Shown here: positions 25,479-35,168 of the stretch, in pieces | How positions within the stretch are numbered: the stretch's first letter is position 1 | Layout of the letters: each line of letters starts with the position of its first letter | NCBI RefSeq assembly: GCF_029892045.1 | Contig: NZ_CP120367.1 | Location: 1,550,001 to 1,614,000, forward strand | DNA: 64,000 nt | From: Sinorhizobium numidicum | GTDB lineage: Bacteria; Pseudomonadota; Alphaproteobacteria; Rhizobiales; Rhizobiaceae | Direction: 5' to 3' | Notes under the pieces: model-generated | What the model saw: the letters and a program-made list of their open reading frames with translations, nothing else | Databases searched by the model: none | What the model was told of the DNA's origin: nothing | Position numbers and translations under genes: made by a program

Positions 25479-26396
25479 TCATCTGCTTTCCGAAAGCTCC
25501 GCATTCACACCCGCACGGCGGCGGAAGCGTTCGGCCGCGAAATCTACGAAGGCGCGCACCCGAGCCGAGACCATGCGCCCTTCCGCGTGCACGACATGTA
25601 TCGGCACCGGCTCGCGCTCGTAGTCGGAAAGCACGGCCTTAAGCCGGCCGGCCTGTATGTCGGGCGCCACTTGGTAGGACTGGAATCGAGATAATCCCCA
25701 ACCAGCTACAGCGGCGGCGATGGCCGCATCATTGGTATTGCAGATGAGGCGCGCGCTGACTGGAACGCGAATGCTGCTGTCGCGTCCGAAAAGCCATTCC
25801 GAATGGCCGAAAAGGCCCTCGCGTCCGATTATGCGGTGATGAGCAAGGTCCTGCGGGCTCTGGGGCTCGCCAAAGCGGGCGAAATACTCCGGCGAGCCGC
25901 AGAGTACCTGCCTGACCCAACCAACGCGGCGGGCAACGAGGCCGGAGGCGGGGAGTGCTGCGATGCGTACCGCGACATCCAAGCCTTCCTCAACCAGATT
26001 GGTCACGCGGTCGACGAAGACGGTTTTCACCTGCATGGCAGGGTAGAGATTAAGAAAATCGAGAATGACGGGGAGCACATGGATGCGTCCGAAGAGCGCG
26101 GGCGCCGTTACCGTGAGCAACCCCGCCGGATGCGTGAAGCTACCCGCCGCATTGGCTTCCGCCTCGGCAATTTCCGCGAGAATACGCCGGCAATCGGCGA
26201 CATAGCCTTCGCCCGCCGCAGTCAGCTTCAGCGAACGGGTCGTGCGAACCAGGAGGCGCGTACCGATCTGTTCCTCTAGCTTCGCAATGGCCCGGGTCAC
26301 CGATGGCGGGCTCATATGCAGTACTTTGGCGGCAGGCGCAAATCCGCCGCTTTCCACCACATGCACGAAAATCCGCATCGCCTGCCAGCGATCCAT
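25479..26396 (-). CDS. LysR family transcriptional regulator
   Basis: A 305-residue regulator with the LysR winged helix at the N-terminus (MRIFVHVVESGGFAPAAKVL, then SPPSVTRAIAKLEEQIGTRL) and a substrate-binding domain from about residue 90. It is divergent from a GST gene, with a TGCA-type palindrome in between. Regulators of this subgroup often control a neighbouring oxidoreductase or GST. The inducer is unknown. Confidence 0.93.
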   Translation of the reverse strand: MDRWQAMRIFVHVVESGGFAPAAKVLHMSPPSVTRAIAKLEEQIGTRLLVRTTRSLKLTAAGEGYVADCRRILAEIAEAEANAAGSFTHPAGLLTVTAPALFGRIHVLPVILDFLNLYPAMQVKTVFVDRVTNLVEEGLDVAVRIAALPASGLVARRVGWVRQVLCGSPEYFARFGEPQSPQDLAHHRIIGREGLFGHSEWLFGRDSSIRVPVSARLICNTNDAAIAAAVAGWGLSRFQSYQVAPDIQAGRLKAVLSDYEREPVPIHVVHAEGRMVSARVRAFVDFAAERFRRRAGVNAELSESR

Positions 26397-26419
26397 TGAG
26401 TCCCTGCCCCCGCGTCATT

Positions 26420-26436
26420 ATTGCACAGAATGCAAT
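26420..26436. promoter_or_regulatory. LysR-type box (T-N11-A palindrome)
   Basis: ATTGCA-CAGAA-TGCAAT lies 24 bp upstream of the LysR start and 84 bp upstream of the GST gene. It has perfect 6-bp arms and the T-N11-A spacing typical of LysR binding sites. Confidence 0.6.
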
Positions 26437-26519
26437 GGTCTAGTGCTTTCTGGAGTGCTTATCAACTCCGCGTCTAATAATCATCTTACGGTCTTCCTTT
26501 TCTTCCGTAGGAGACAGAC

Positions 26520-27131
26520 ATGAAGCTCTACTATCATCCACTTTCCGGCCATGCGCATCGCGCCCGCCTCTTTCTCTCGCTGCTCGGAATCGAGCATGAA
26601 CTCGTGCTCGTCGATCTTGCCCGGAAGGAGCACAAGGAGCCGAATTTCCTCAATCTCAATCCGTTCGGCCAGGTTCCAGTGCTCGATGACGGCGGCACGA
26701 TCATCTGCGATTCCAACGCCATCCTCGTCTATCTCGCGAAAAAGACGGGACGCACCGACTGGCTACCGGAAGATGCCGAGGGCGCGGCGGCCATTCAGCG
26801 CTGGCTTTCGGTCGCCGCAGGCCAGATTGCCTATGGTCCGGCACAGGCGCGCCTCATCAACGTGTTCCAGGCGCCCTATCGGCCGGAAGAAGTCATTCCT
26901 CGTTCCCATGCGATCCTGACGCTGATCGAGGCCGCCCTCGAGGATAGGGACTGGATTGCCGCCGGCCAGCCGACCGTCGCCGATGTCGCGCTCTACAGCT
27001 ACGTGGCGCGCGCGCCGGAGGGCGACGTCGATCTTCAGCACTATTCGAACATTCGCACCTGGCTCGACCGCATCGAGGCGCTGCCGGGCTTCGTCGACTT
27101 CCAGAAGACCCCGGTGGGTCTGGCGGCCTGA
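26520..27131 (+). CDS. glutathione S-transferase
   Basis: A 203-residue cytosolic GST. The thioredoxin-like domain starts [20 protein letters not shown] and includes the glutathione-binding [27 protein letters not shown]. The C-terminal helical domain has [20 protein letters not shown]. It is divergent from a LysR gene and is followed 12 bp later by a PNPOx-like gene, so the two are probably co-transcribed and LysR-controlled. Confidence 0.93.
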   Translation: MKLYYHPLSGHAHRARLFLSLLGIEHELVLVDLARKEHKEPNFLNLNPFGQVPVLDDGGTIICDSNAILVYLAKKTGRTDWLPEDAEGAAAIQRWLSVAAGQIAYGPAQARLINVFQAPYRPEEVIPRSHAILTLIEAALEDRDWIAAGQPTVADVALYSYVARAPEGDVDLQHYSNIRTWLDRIEALPGFVDFQKTPVGLAA

Positions 27132-27143
27132 GGAGGCATTGTC

Positions 27144-28172
27144 ATGGAGAACCCCTCCTTGCCCCCTTCCCCCTGGCATGAAGGCGAGATTGCCTTGCAG
27201 AGGCGGTTGGGCGTGGACGCACGCATGGACGAGGTCGGGCGCCGGGTCGTGCGCGACCATCTGATCGACCAGCATCGGGAATTCTATCCCCTGCTCCCGA
27301 TGGTCGTGCTGGGGTCGGTGGACCAGGACGGCGACGTCTGGGCAACGCTGAGAGCGGGACGTCCCGGCTTTCTCCATGCACCGGACTCACACAGACTGAC
27401 CGTCGAACTCGCCAGAGAGCTGGCGGATCCTGCCGAGGCGGGCATGGATGATGGCGCCTCGCTCGCCCTCCTCGGCATCGATCTCGGCACGCGCCGCCGC
27501 AACCGGCTGAACGGCACCTTGCGCCGCCATGCGCAGGGTTTCGATCTCATCGCAGATCAGAGCTTTGGTAACTGTCCGAAATATATCCAGCTCCGGCGGG
27601 TCCACTTCGTCCGCGATCCGTCGGAGCCACCGGCGGTGCCTCCCAGACTGAGCTCCGAGCTTGACGACGCCGGGCGCGCTCTTGTGGGGCAAGCGGATAC
27701 CTTTTTTGTCGCCACCTATGCCGACCTCCATGCTGGGCGGCAGTTGGACGTCTCCCATCGCGGCGGCCGCGCGGGCTTCGTGCATGTCGGCGAAGACGAC
27801 TGGCTGACGATCCCGGATTTCGTTGGTAACCGCTTCTTCAACACGCTCGGCAATATCGCGCTCAATCCGCGCGCCGGGCTTGTCATCCCGGACTTCGCGA
27901 CGGGTGGCCTCCTGCAGATGACCGGCGAGGCCGAGCTCTTGTTCGATCAACCCGGTCGCGAGCCTTTCGAAGGGGCCGAACGCTACTGGCGTTTCCGTCC
28001 ACGCCGCATCGTCTGGCGGGCCGACGCACTACCGATCCGCTACGATTTTGCCGAATGGTCACCCTTCGCACTCGCCACCGGCACCTGGTGGCCGGCCGCT
28101 ACGACGAGAGGAGCCACGATCGGCGAAGGTGTCCCGACCAGGTCATCGGCAACGGTCACCGGGTCTGTTTGA
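27144..28172 (+). CDS. pyridoxamine 5'-phosphate oxidase-like flavin-binding protein
   Basis: A 342-residue protein with two regions of the PNPOx split-barrel fold: an early one around FYPLLPMVVLGSVDQDGDVWATLRAG and a later, better one (about 185-290) with DTFFVATY, LDVSHRGGRAGFVHV, LTIPDFVGNRFFNTLGNI and GLLQMTGEAELLF. Such proteins bind FMN or a related flavin and reduce or oxidise small substrates. It lies in an operon with a GST. The last 17 bp overlap the convergent O-antigen ligase-like gene. Confidence 0.85.
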   Translation: MENPSLPPSPWHEGEIALQRRLGVDARMDEVGRRVVRDHLIDQHREFYPLLPMVVLGSVDQDGDVWATLRAGRPGFLHAPDSHRLTVELARELADPAEAGMDDGASLALLGIDLGTRRRNRLNGTLRRHAQGFDLIADQSFGNCPKYIQLRRVHFVRDPSEPPAVPPRLSSELDDAGRALVGQADTFFVATYADLHAGRQLDVSHRGGRAGFVHVGEDDWLTIPDFVGNRFFNTLGNIALNPRAGLVIPDFATGGLLQMTGEAELLFDQPGREPFEGAERYWRFRPRRIVWRADALPIRYDFAEWSPFALATGTWWPAATTRGATIGEGVPTRSSATVTGSV

Positions 28173-29493
28173 CGCCGGTCTCTGCTCCCGTGATCTCCGC
28201 GGTTGGGCTGACGAGGTTCTCTGACCGAAGCCTGAATGCGTAAAGCGCCACGACGAAGATGAACCACAATAGACTGCCGCTGTTGAAGAAAATACTTTCG
28301 AGGCCGGCATTGAAGAGCGCGTAGAGCCATATGCGGACGAAGAGCCGCGTCATGTTTGAATGCATGCCGCTTTCATCGCGGCGGTTGAGGTCGCGCAGCG
28401 GCAGGAAAAGGACCAGGATTAAGGTGAGGATCAAACCAGGAATGCCGGTGTGCAGCAAGATGTCGAGATAGCCATTGTGGCCGTTATAGGCTTGCACCGC
28501 CCATGTCTCAACCGTGCCGCCGCTGTGGACGAGTTCACTGGTCTGCCAGAATCCTTTTAATCCATATCCGGTGATCGGTTTCTCGGAGATCGCGGAAAAA
28601 GCGAAGCGCCAAATGTCGGCTCGGTTGGTGAAGGTGGCGTCTATCCCGAGGCTGGATACGAATTCACCAAGCGGCCTGATGACCGACGGACCGACGGCCA
28701 AAAGATTGTATGTGGCTACTCCTCCGACGGCAATCGGGATGCGCAGGACGCGGAAACGTTCGAACAGCCAGGCGAGGATCAGGACTGCCGGCAGCATGGC
28801 CGAGGCGGATTTCCCGCCAGTATGGATCAGGAAAAAGCAGGAAAGCGCCAAGATCGCCAGCCCGATGCCTCGCGACCAAACCGACATGACGAAGAAGCCA
28901 AAGAACGAGGCAATCACCATCGCCCCGGCGGCGACGTTCTTATGCGGGAAATGCCCCCTCCAGAAGCCGGCATTCATCGGTTCGCGTAGTTCCGATGCCT
29001 GATGGATCGACACCTCCGGCATCAAGATCACGCCGAAGTAGGCTATGCCGAGCATGATCAGCGTGCCGGTCGCCAGTAGCTTGGCGAACTGCCTTTCCGA
29101 TGAAGGCAACAGCAGGAAAATGCTCGCATTGATCTGCACGATGATCGCGAGGATCAGCGCCTTGATACCCAGGAAGGGATGGTTCGAAAGAAGCGCCGTG
29201 AACAGGAACCATCCGAAGATGGCAGCGTGCAGCCAGCGGGGCCGCAGGATGATCGACCGGAGCGAATGCTGGAGGCCGTTGATCAGCATGCCGCCGAAGA
29301 TCAGCAACGTGATGATCTGGTTGAGACGGTTCGAGTTCTCAGCGGAAGGATCGAGTATTGCGGCGCCAGTAAGGTCGACATAAGGATCGATCGTAATTAA
29401 CAAGAACAAGAAGATCGCCATGAACAGTGTGACGCCGAACACGTTTCGGTCCGGTATGACGGGTGCGGTGACTTCTGCTGTCGGGCTTCGCAT
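28156..29493 (-). CDS. O-antigen ligase/polymerase family membrane protein (Wzy/ExoQ-like)
   Basis: A 445-residue inner-membrane protein with about ten to twelve hydrophobic helices and one large periplasmic loop (about residues 285-350) containing TFTNRADIWRFAFSAI, GYGLKGFWQT and YNGHNGYLDILLHTG. The HNGYLD and GHFPHKNV motifs are typical of the O-antigen ligase/polymerase superfamily (compare ExoQ). It should join or polymerise lipid-linked sugars in the periplasm. No glycosyltransferase or export genes are adjacent, so it is an orphan. The ATG at 29493 has GAGAG upstream; a GTG at 29508 is possible. Confidence 0.88.
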   Translation of the reverse strand: MRSPTAEVTAPVIPDRNVFGVTLFMAIFLFLLITIDPYVDLTGAAILDPSAENSNRLNQIITLLIFGGMLINGLQHSLRSIILRPRWLHAAIFGWFLFTALLSNHPFLGIKALILAIIVQINASIFLLLPSSERQFAKLLATGTLIMLGIAYFGVILMPEVSIHQASELREPMNAGFWRGHFPHKNVAAGAMVIASFFGFFVMSVWSRGIGLAILALSCFFLIHTGGKSASAMLPAVLILAWLFERFRVLRIPIAVGGVATYNLLAVGPSVIRPLGEFVSSLGIDATFTNRADIWRFAFSAISEKPITGYGLKGFWQTSELVHSGGTVETWAVQAYNGHNGYLDILLHTGIPGLILTLILVLFLPLRDLNRRDESGMHSNMTRLFVRIWLYALFNAGLESIFFNSGSLLWFIFVVALYAFRLRSENLVSPTAEITGAETGVKQTR

Positions 29494-30010
29494 GGCGCGA
29501 TCTCTCACGCATACCTGTGCGGATGGGCAAGCCGGCGCGCCTCGCCAAATGCGGCTCCGCCCAGGGCCCAGGCGCTAAGAAGAATGAGCATGCGCGGCGG
29601 CCGGCCCTTGGAGCCCCGGGGGACGGCCGGGGAGTTCATGAGAATATTGGTGATTCCAGGCTGTTGGCGCTTGCTGATATGGTGCATAGGGTCGCAGTGG
29701 TGACGATGGCCACAAATCCGATCGAGGGAGTAAACGCCACGAGGCGTGCCGCTGCCGGGGAATTCAACCGATCGTTGGCTTTCAAGCTCTTTCGGCCGGT
29801 CCATTGACTCCTCCGCCCGTGCCGTCTTTGGCGAGCCTCTGCTTCACCGGGCATTCTTGTGCATACCTATGCGAGCGGTGTGAATATCGGGTTAACCAAG
29901 AAAACCGATGGCATCCTGTATAGTTTGCGGCTACTGCGTCGCGCGTTCGTAGACACCGCGATCGATAGTGATGCTGCCAATCAAGCAATTCTTCAGCCCG
30001 CATCAAGTGA
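29494..30010. other. gap without a recognised gene
   Basis: About 500 bp between the O-antigen ligase-like gene and a weak minus-strand ORF. Frames on both strands look like noise. I see no repeat or clear promoter. Confidence 0.35.
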
Positions 30011-30328
30011 TCAGTCCCCACGGGCAACGCACTCGCATCGACACCTGAAGTACACTGAATCAGGATCGCTTCCCCAGATGTCCCACGCGGCAAGTGCTTC
30101 CTGGATTTCGCTGTCCTTGGCTACGTTCTTTCGCACGAGCTCGGGACCCAGAAGACTTCGTTTTGCGTCTGCAACCGTTTCTGCGCGGGCGAGTGCGTCT
30201 GCGCTGTGGTTCACATAGCTTGCGCCAGTCCAAATCGGTGTGAACCCATGCGCTCGAAGGATGGACTCCCGGCGGCGATTCATTCTCAACGGATAATCGC
30301 CGCGTTTGCCGAACTTGACGTTTGGCAC
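30011..30328 (-). CDS. small hypothetical ORF
   Basis: A 105-residue frame starting with GTG, basic at the N-terminus, with no membrane segment and no recognised motif. The stretch RAETVADAKRSLLGPELVRK and the following helix-like region look natural. Support is weak because no clear ribosome site is present. It is divergent from the peptide-type ABC operon. Confidence 0.3.
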   Translation of the reverse strand: MPNVKFGKRGDYPLRMNRRRESILRAHGFTPIWTGASYVNHSADALARAETVADAKRSLLGPELVRKNVAKDSEIQEALAAWDIWGSDPDSVYFRCRCECVARGD

Positions 30329-30346
30329 CGGAGTCTTTTAAGAGGG

Positions 30347-30361
30347 TGTTACTTTATAACA
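30347..30361. promoter_or_regulatory. Zur-like box upstream of the peptide/metallophore ABC operon
   Basis: TGTTACTTTATAACA has perfect 5-bp arms (TGTTA/TAACA) and lies 16 bp before the first ATG of the operon. It resembles the TGTTATA-TATAACA boxes bound by the zinc repressor Zur in alphaproteobacteria. The assignment is by resemblance only. Confidence 0.45.
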
Positions 30362-30377
30362 TATTAGTGGGGCCCCC

Positions 30378-31898
30378 ATGTTCAAGACTCTTCTGATGGC
30401 AACAACGAGCGCGCTCCTGCTCTCCAGTGTATCGCCCACTCTTGCTGCGGACGACGTCGTCGATATCGCCGCTCCCTTCGAAATCACCGGTCTCGATCCA
30501 GCGAGATCTGGCGACATCTTCCTGCGAATGAGCATCGTCGAGACGCTCGTGGAGGCGGATGGTGAAGGCAAGCCGATACCAGCTCTTGCACGTGAATGGA
30601 CCATGTCCGAAGACGGTCTGATCTGGCGTTTTTCCCTTGAGCCTGGTGTGAAATTCCACGACGGCACCGCGCTGGAAGCGGCCGCCGTCGCAAACGTGCT
30701 GAACATTGCGCGCGGTAAGCCGGGCCTCTTGAGCAAAGCGCCGATTGAGGCCATTGCCGCAGATGGGGACGATACCGTTGTCATCACGCTGACTAGACCC
30801 TTCACGCCGCTTGTCGCTTTCCTTGCGGAAAGTCGCGCCCAGATTCTAGCCCCGGCGGCCTATCAGGGCGCCGACGTGAAGTCGATCATTGGAACCGGGC
30901 CTTACAAGCTCACCTCACTCGAGGCACCGCAGAAGCTCGCCGTCGAACGGGTTGCGGACTATTGGGGAGAAGAGCCGGCGATCGAGAAGGCCACCTATCT
31001 TTCGGTCGGACGCGCCGAGACCCGTGCGCTCATGGCTGAAAGCGGCGATGCGGACTATGTCTTCAATCTCGATCCGGCCAGCCGGACGCGCCTTTCCAAG
31101 AGCGGCAAGGTCGAACTCCTGTCGGTATCCATTCCACGCAGCGTGCTTATCAAGGTCAATGCCGGCCATGACTTCCTCAAAGATGTGAAGGCGCGCCAGG
31201 CACTGAGTCTTGCCATAGACCGCGAAGGACTGGCCGCGGCAATCCTGCGCTATCCCGCCTCGGCCACACAGCTCTTCCCGCCGAGCCTCGGTCTGTGGCA
31301 CGACGCGGATCTGGCGCCGCTCGCCTACGGTCCGGAAGTGGCCACGTCGCTCCTCGCTGAACTCGGCTGGAAGCCCGGCGACGACGGCATACTGGAAAGA
31401 GACGGCAAGCGCTTTGCGCTGACGCTCACGACCTATCCCGACCGGCCGGAACTGCCGCTGATCGCCGCCGTGCTGCAGGACCAGTTGAAGGAGATCGGCG
31501 TGGAGCTCGCGATCAACTCGACGAATTCCAGCGAAGTGCCCGCCAAGCATCAGGACGGCAGTCTCGAGCTCGCGCTGATGGCCCGCAACTTCGCCCTCGT
31601 GCCCGACCCGATCGGCACCATGTTGTCCGACTATGGCCCAAAGGGTGGAGACTGGGGTGCGATGAACTGGTCGAATCCCGATTTCGACGAAGCGCTCGAC
31701 GAACTGACCCACATCACTGACCCGTCGGCCGGAGAATCGCTGCGGCAGAGGGCCGTGTCCATCATGCAGACCGAGCTGCCGGTGATCCCGGTCGCCTGGT
31801 ATCAGCAGACCGTCGCCGTTTCGTCCGAACTCGAAGGTGCGACCATCGATCCCTTCGAACGCAGCTTCGGCCTGAAGACCATGCGGTGGGCACAATGA
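30378..31898 (+). CDS. peptide/nickel-type ABC substrate-binding protein (SBP_bac_5)
   Basis: A 506-residue periplasmic binding protein of the oligopeptide/nickel family. It has a Sec signal peptide (LLMATTSALLLSSVSPTLAA), an EITGLDPARSGDIFLRMSIVE start to the mature fold, a LAREWTMSEDGLIWRFSL region with the conserved GVKFHDG, and a later KARQALSLAIDREGLA. Ligands in this family include peptides, nickel chelates and opine-type metallophores. The possible Zur box upstream favours zinc-linked uptake. The stop overlaps the next gene (ATGA). Confidence 0.9.
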   Translation: MFKTLLMATTSALLLSSVSPTLAADDVVDIAAPFEITGLDPARSGDIFLRMSIVETLVEADGEGKPIPALAREWTMSEDGLIWRFSLEPGVKFHDGTALEAAAVANVLNIARGKPGLLSKAPIEAIAADGDDTVVITLTRPFTPLVAFLAESRAQILAPAAYQGADVKSIIGTGPYKLTSLEAPQKLAVERVADYWGEEPAIEKATYLSVGRAETRALMAESGDADYVFNLDPASRTRLSKSGKVELLSVSIPRSVLIKVNAGHDFLKDVKARQALSLAIDREGLAAAILRYPASATQLFPPSLGLWHDADLAPLAYGPEVATSLLAELGWKPGDDGILERDGKRFALTLTTYPDRPELPLIAAVLQDQLKEIGVELAINSTNSSEVPAKHQDGSLELALMARNFALVPDPIGTMLSDYGPKGGDWGAMNWSNPDFDEALDELTHITDPSAGESLRQRAVSIMQTELPVIPVAWYQQTVAVSSELEGATIDPFERSFGLKTMRWAQ

Positions 31899-32827
31899 TC
31901 AAGGCAATCTTCAACCGCCTGCTGCAAGCGGTTCTGGTCGCTCTTTTGGTCGGGCTGCTGACCTTTGTCATGGCGAGATCTCTGCCTGGCGATCTTGCCT
32001 ATCGCATCGCCGCTGGACGCTATGGCTATGATCTGGTCGGCAGCGCCGCCGCGGCCAAGGTGAGTGCGGAACTCGACCTCGGACAGTCCGCGCTTGCTGC
32101 GCTCGGCCGTTGGTTCATGGACCTCGTCCGGCTCGATCTGGGAACATCTCTCGTCACCGGCGCGCCGGTCATCGACGAAATCTCCCATCACCTCGGCCAT
32201 ACGATCAAGTTGTCTGCTGCGGCAATCCTGCTTTCCTTGCTGATCGGTCCTCCACTTGGCATTTTCGCGGGTTTGCGGCCGGGCGGCGTCCTCGACCGAG
32301 GTCTCCTGCTGGTCTCGACGGCCCTGAGAGCCTTGCCTCAGTTCGTCGTCGGCCTGATCCTGATCATCGTCTTCGGCCTGATGCTGCAGCTTCTTCCAAC
32401 GGCCGGTCATGACCGCGGCGGTCACCTGATCCTGCCGGCACTGACGCTAGCGCTCGGCTTGGCTGCGGTATCCAACAGGGTCGCTCGCGACGCCATGCTG
32501 TCGGTCTCGCGCTCGCCCTACTATACATTCGGGCGAACCAAGGGCTTGAGCGGATGGCAGGTCTTCCTTCGACATGGGCTGCGCAACGTCGCCGTTCCCA
32601 TCGTCACCTACCTCGGCATCCAGTTCGTCTATCTGGTCGAAGGCGTTGTGGTGGTCGAAACGCTGTTCGCCTGGCCCGGCATCGGCCACGCACTCGTCCA
32701 TGCGATCTTCGGGCGCGACGTGCCGGTGATCCAAGGAACGGCTTTGGTCATGGGCCTGATGTTCGTGGCGCTGAATGCGCTCGTGGATGCGCTCTGCCAT
32801 CTGACCGACCCGAGGCGCGCGGCATGA
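31895..32827 (+). CDS. peptide/nickel-type ABC permease 1 (DppB/NikB-like)
   Basis: A 310-residue inner-membrane protein with six helices and the long periplasmic loop after helix 1 typical of DppB/NikB. It has the motifs LDLGTSLVTGAPV and the EAA loop around RVARDAMLSVSRSPYY. The ATG at 31895 overlaps the binding-protein stop; the listed longer frame adds three residues only. Confidence 0.92.
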   Translation: MIKAIFNRLLQAVLVALLVGLLTFVMARSLPGDLAYRIAAGRYGYDLVGSAAAAKVSAELDLGQSALAALGRWFMDLVRLDLGTSLVTGAPVIDEISHHLGHTIKLSAAAILLSLLIGPPLGIFAGLRPGGVLDRGLLLVSTALRALPQFVVGLILIIVFGLMLQLLPTAGHDRGGHLILPALTLALGLAAVSNRVARDAMLSVSRSPYYTFGRTKGLSGWQVFLRHGLRNVAVPIVTYLGIQFVYLVEGVVVVETLFAWPGIGHALVHAIFGRDVPVIQGTALVMGLMFVALNALVDALCHLTDPRRAA

Positions 32828-33642
32828 CGGTCCTTGGGTATGTTGCGCCTCGTCCGAAGAAATGGCCGCTGCGCCGGCTTGCCGGTCTGGCCATCCTCGC
32901 TGCCCTTCTCGTCTTCGCCCTGCTGCCTCTCGTCATCGGCGGACCCGACCCGCTGAAGCAGACGCTTCGATTGGCGTTGAAGGGGCCGAGCGCAGCCGAC
33001 TGGTTTGGCTACGATCATCTCGGCCGCTCGATGTATGCGCGGCTGACGGCCGCGTTTCGCCTGTCCCTCGGCCTTGCCGGCGTTGCGGTCGTCACGGCGA
33101 TCGTCCCCGGCGTCCTGCTCGGCGTTCTCGCTGCCTGGCGCGGCGGGGTTATCGATCGGATCGTCTCGACCGTGTCCGAAGCCTTCCTCGCGCTTCCCGG
33201 CCTGTTGCTGGTCCTGATGCTGGCAGCCATAGTCCCAGATCAGCCAATCATGCTGTATGTCGGCATCTCGCTGGTCCTTTGGGTCGAATATTTCCGCATC
33301 ACGAGGGCTCTCGCCCGCCCACTTCTTGCCTCGCCAGCAATCGAAGCGTCCAGGCTCCTCGGCTTCGGGCCGCTCTACATCATCCGCCGCCATCTCTGGC
33401 CCGAGATCGCCCCCATCCTTTTGACCGTCGGTGCCCATGGCGCGGCCACCGCCATCATGGCGGTCGCGGCACTCGGTTTCGTCAGCGTGGGCGTTCGACC
33501 GCCCACTCCGGAACTCGGCGCCATGATGACCGAGCTTCTTCCCTATTACGAAGAAGCACCGCATGCCCTTCTGCAGCCGATCGCGGCGACCTTCCTGATG
33601 GTTCTCGCCCTGCAGCTGATCGCCGGAAAGGACAAGCCATGA
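32824..33642 (+). CDS. peptide/nickel-type ABC permease 2 (DppC/NikC-like)
   Basis: A 272-residue inner-membrane protein with six helices and the DppC/NikC features: the DHLGRSMYARL stretch after helix 1, and the EAA loop EASRLLGFGPLYIIRRHLWP. The ATG at 32824 overlaps the previous gene by 4 bp. The in-frame region upstream of it lies within the first permease gene. Confidence 0.92.
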   Translation: MTVLGYVAPRPKKWPLRRLAGLAILAALLVFALLPLVIGGPDPLKQTLRLALKGPSAADWFGYDHLGRSMYARLTAAFRLSLGLAGVAVVTAIVPGVLLGVLAAWRGGVIDRIVSTVSEAFLALPGLLLVLMLAAIVPDQPIMLYVGISLVLWVEYFRITRALARPLLASPAIEASRLLGFGPLYIIRRHLWPEIAPILLTVGAHGAATAIMAVAALGFVSVGVRPPTPELGAMMTELLPYYEEAPHALLQPIAATFLMVLALQLIAGKDKP

Positions 33643-35096
33643 CCGGGCTTCTCAAGGTCGAAAACGCTGCCGTTGATGCTGCCACGGGGCGGCTCGTTGA
33701 GCTCGTATCGTTTACCCTGACGGCCGGACGGGCCTTCACCATTCTCGGTGAGACCGGCTCGGGCAAAAGCCTGCTTGCGCAAGCAATCATGGGTCTGCTG
33801 CACGAAGGGCTGAGGGCCAGTGGATCGGTCGTCATCGATGGCGACGCCATCGATCTGTCCGAACCGTCCAAACATAGAGCGCTCTGGGGCCGGCGGGTCG
33901 GGATCTTGCCGCAGGAGCCTTGGCTCGCCCTCGATCCGACCATGCATGCAGTCGGGCAAGTTGCCGAGGGCCATCGTTTTGTCCGCGGCTTGTCGGCTGC
34001 CCATGCGAGACAAAAGGCCGAACAGGATCTGGTCGAGCTCGGCTTGGCCGACGCCTTCGGTAAGTTGCCGGGCGAACTCTCCGGCGGGATGGCGCAGCGC
34101 GTCGCCTTCGCGGCCGCCCGGGCGGGCGGCGCGAACATCATCATCGCCGATGAACCGACGAAAGGGCTGGATGTTGCCCGTCGCGACGAGGTGATCGCTC
34201 TTCTGATGCGGGAGGTGGAGGCCGGCGGCGCCGTACTGACCATCACCCACGACCTTGCCCTCGCACGGCAAATGGGCGGCGATCTCGCGGTCATGCTCGA
34301 TGGCCGTATCATCGAGTTTGGCGAGGTAGCCCGTGTTCTCAGTGATCCCACTCACGAGTACACCAGACGTCTCATCGCCGCGGATCCTCAAAATTGGCAG
34401 CCGCGCCACCGCCAGAACCTGGCCGGCAAGGACATCGTGGTCGAGGTGCGCGGCATCGCCAAAATGCGCGGCGGCCGTCAGCTGTTCTCGGACCTATCAT
34501 TCGAGGTCAGAAAGGGAGAAATCCTCGGCATCACCGGACCGAGCGGCTCTGGAAAGAGCTCGCTTGGCGACCTGCTGCTCGGACTGTTGAAACCCGATCG
34601 TGGCAGCGTGCACCGCACGCATGCCGAAAGTCCTGCCCGCTATCAGAAGATTTACCAGGATCCGCCCTCTGCCTTCCCCCAACGGATCACGATCGGCGCG
34701 GCACTCGACGATCTCATTCGCCTTCACAAGCGCGACGCGTCGCGGATCGGCCCGCTGATGGAACGGCTGAGACTGGCAACGGACCTGCTCGGGAGGCTGC
34801 CGGGCGAAGTGTCGGGTGGCGAATTGCAGCGATTCGCCCTACTGCGCGTGCTCCTCCTCGATCCGGTCTTTTTGTTCGCGGACGAACCGACATCAAGGCT
34901 CGATCTTATCACGCAGCAGGAGACGATCGAGCTTCTGATCGAACTCGCCGGTGAGCGGAACTGCGCGATCCTGATCGTCAGCCATGACGCGGCTCTTATC
35001 GACCGCATCAGCCACCGACGAATGGCGGTCGCGGGAGAGCGAGCCCTCACCGATAACGGTCCGCAACCAAGCGCCGAATTTCACCACACCCTGTGA
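33639..35096 (+). CDS. peptide/nickel-type ABC ATPase, DppD-DppF fusion
   Basis: A 485-residue protein with two complete ABC cassettes, equal to DppD and DppF joined. Cassette 1: GETGSGKS, LSGGMAQRV, IIIADEPTKGLD. Cassette 2: GPSGSGKSS, VSGGELQRFA, FLFADEPTSRLD. Both Walker sets look intact, so both sites may be active. The second cassette is short for the family and lacks a conventional C-terminal oligopeptide domain. The ATG at 33639 overlaps the permease stop by 4 bp, completing a four-gene importer operon. Confidence 0.9.
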   Translation: MTGLLKVENAAVDAATGRLVELVSFTLTAGRAFTILGETGSGKSLLAQAIMGLLHEGLRASGSVVIDGDAIDLSEPSKHRALWGRRVGILPQEPWLALDPTMHAVGQVAEGHRFVRGLSAAHARQKAEQDLVELGLADAFGKLPGELSGGMAQRVAFAAARAGGANIIIADEPTKGLDVARRDEVIALLMREVEAGGAVLTITHDLALARQMGGDLAVMLDGRIIEFGEVARVLSDPTHEYTRRLIAADPQNWQPRHRQNLAGKDIVVEVRGIAKMRGGRQLFSDLSFEVRKGEILGITGPSGSGKSSLGDLLLGLLKPDRGSVHRTHAESPARYQKIYQDPPSAFPQRITIGAALDDLIRLHKRDASRIGPLMERLRLATDLLGRLPGEVSGGELQRFALLRVLLLDPVFLFADEPTSRLDLITQQETIELLIELAGERNCAILIVSHDAALIDRISHRRMAVAGERALTDNGPQPSAEFHHTL

Positions 35097-35168
35097 ATCG
35101 CCGAATGTTGGAGATCATCGACGTCCACTGGACTATGATCGACGCATTGTCACGACGGGACGAATATC

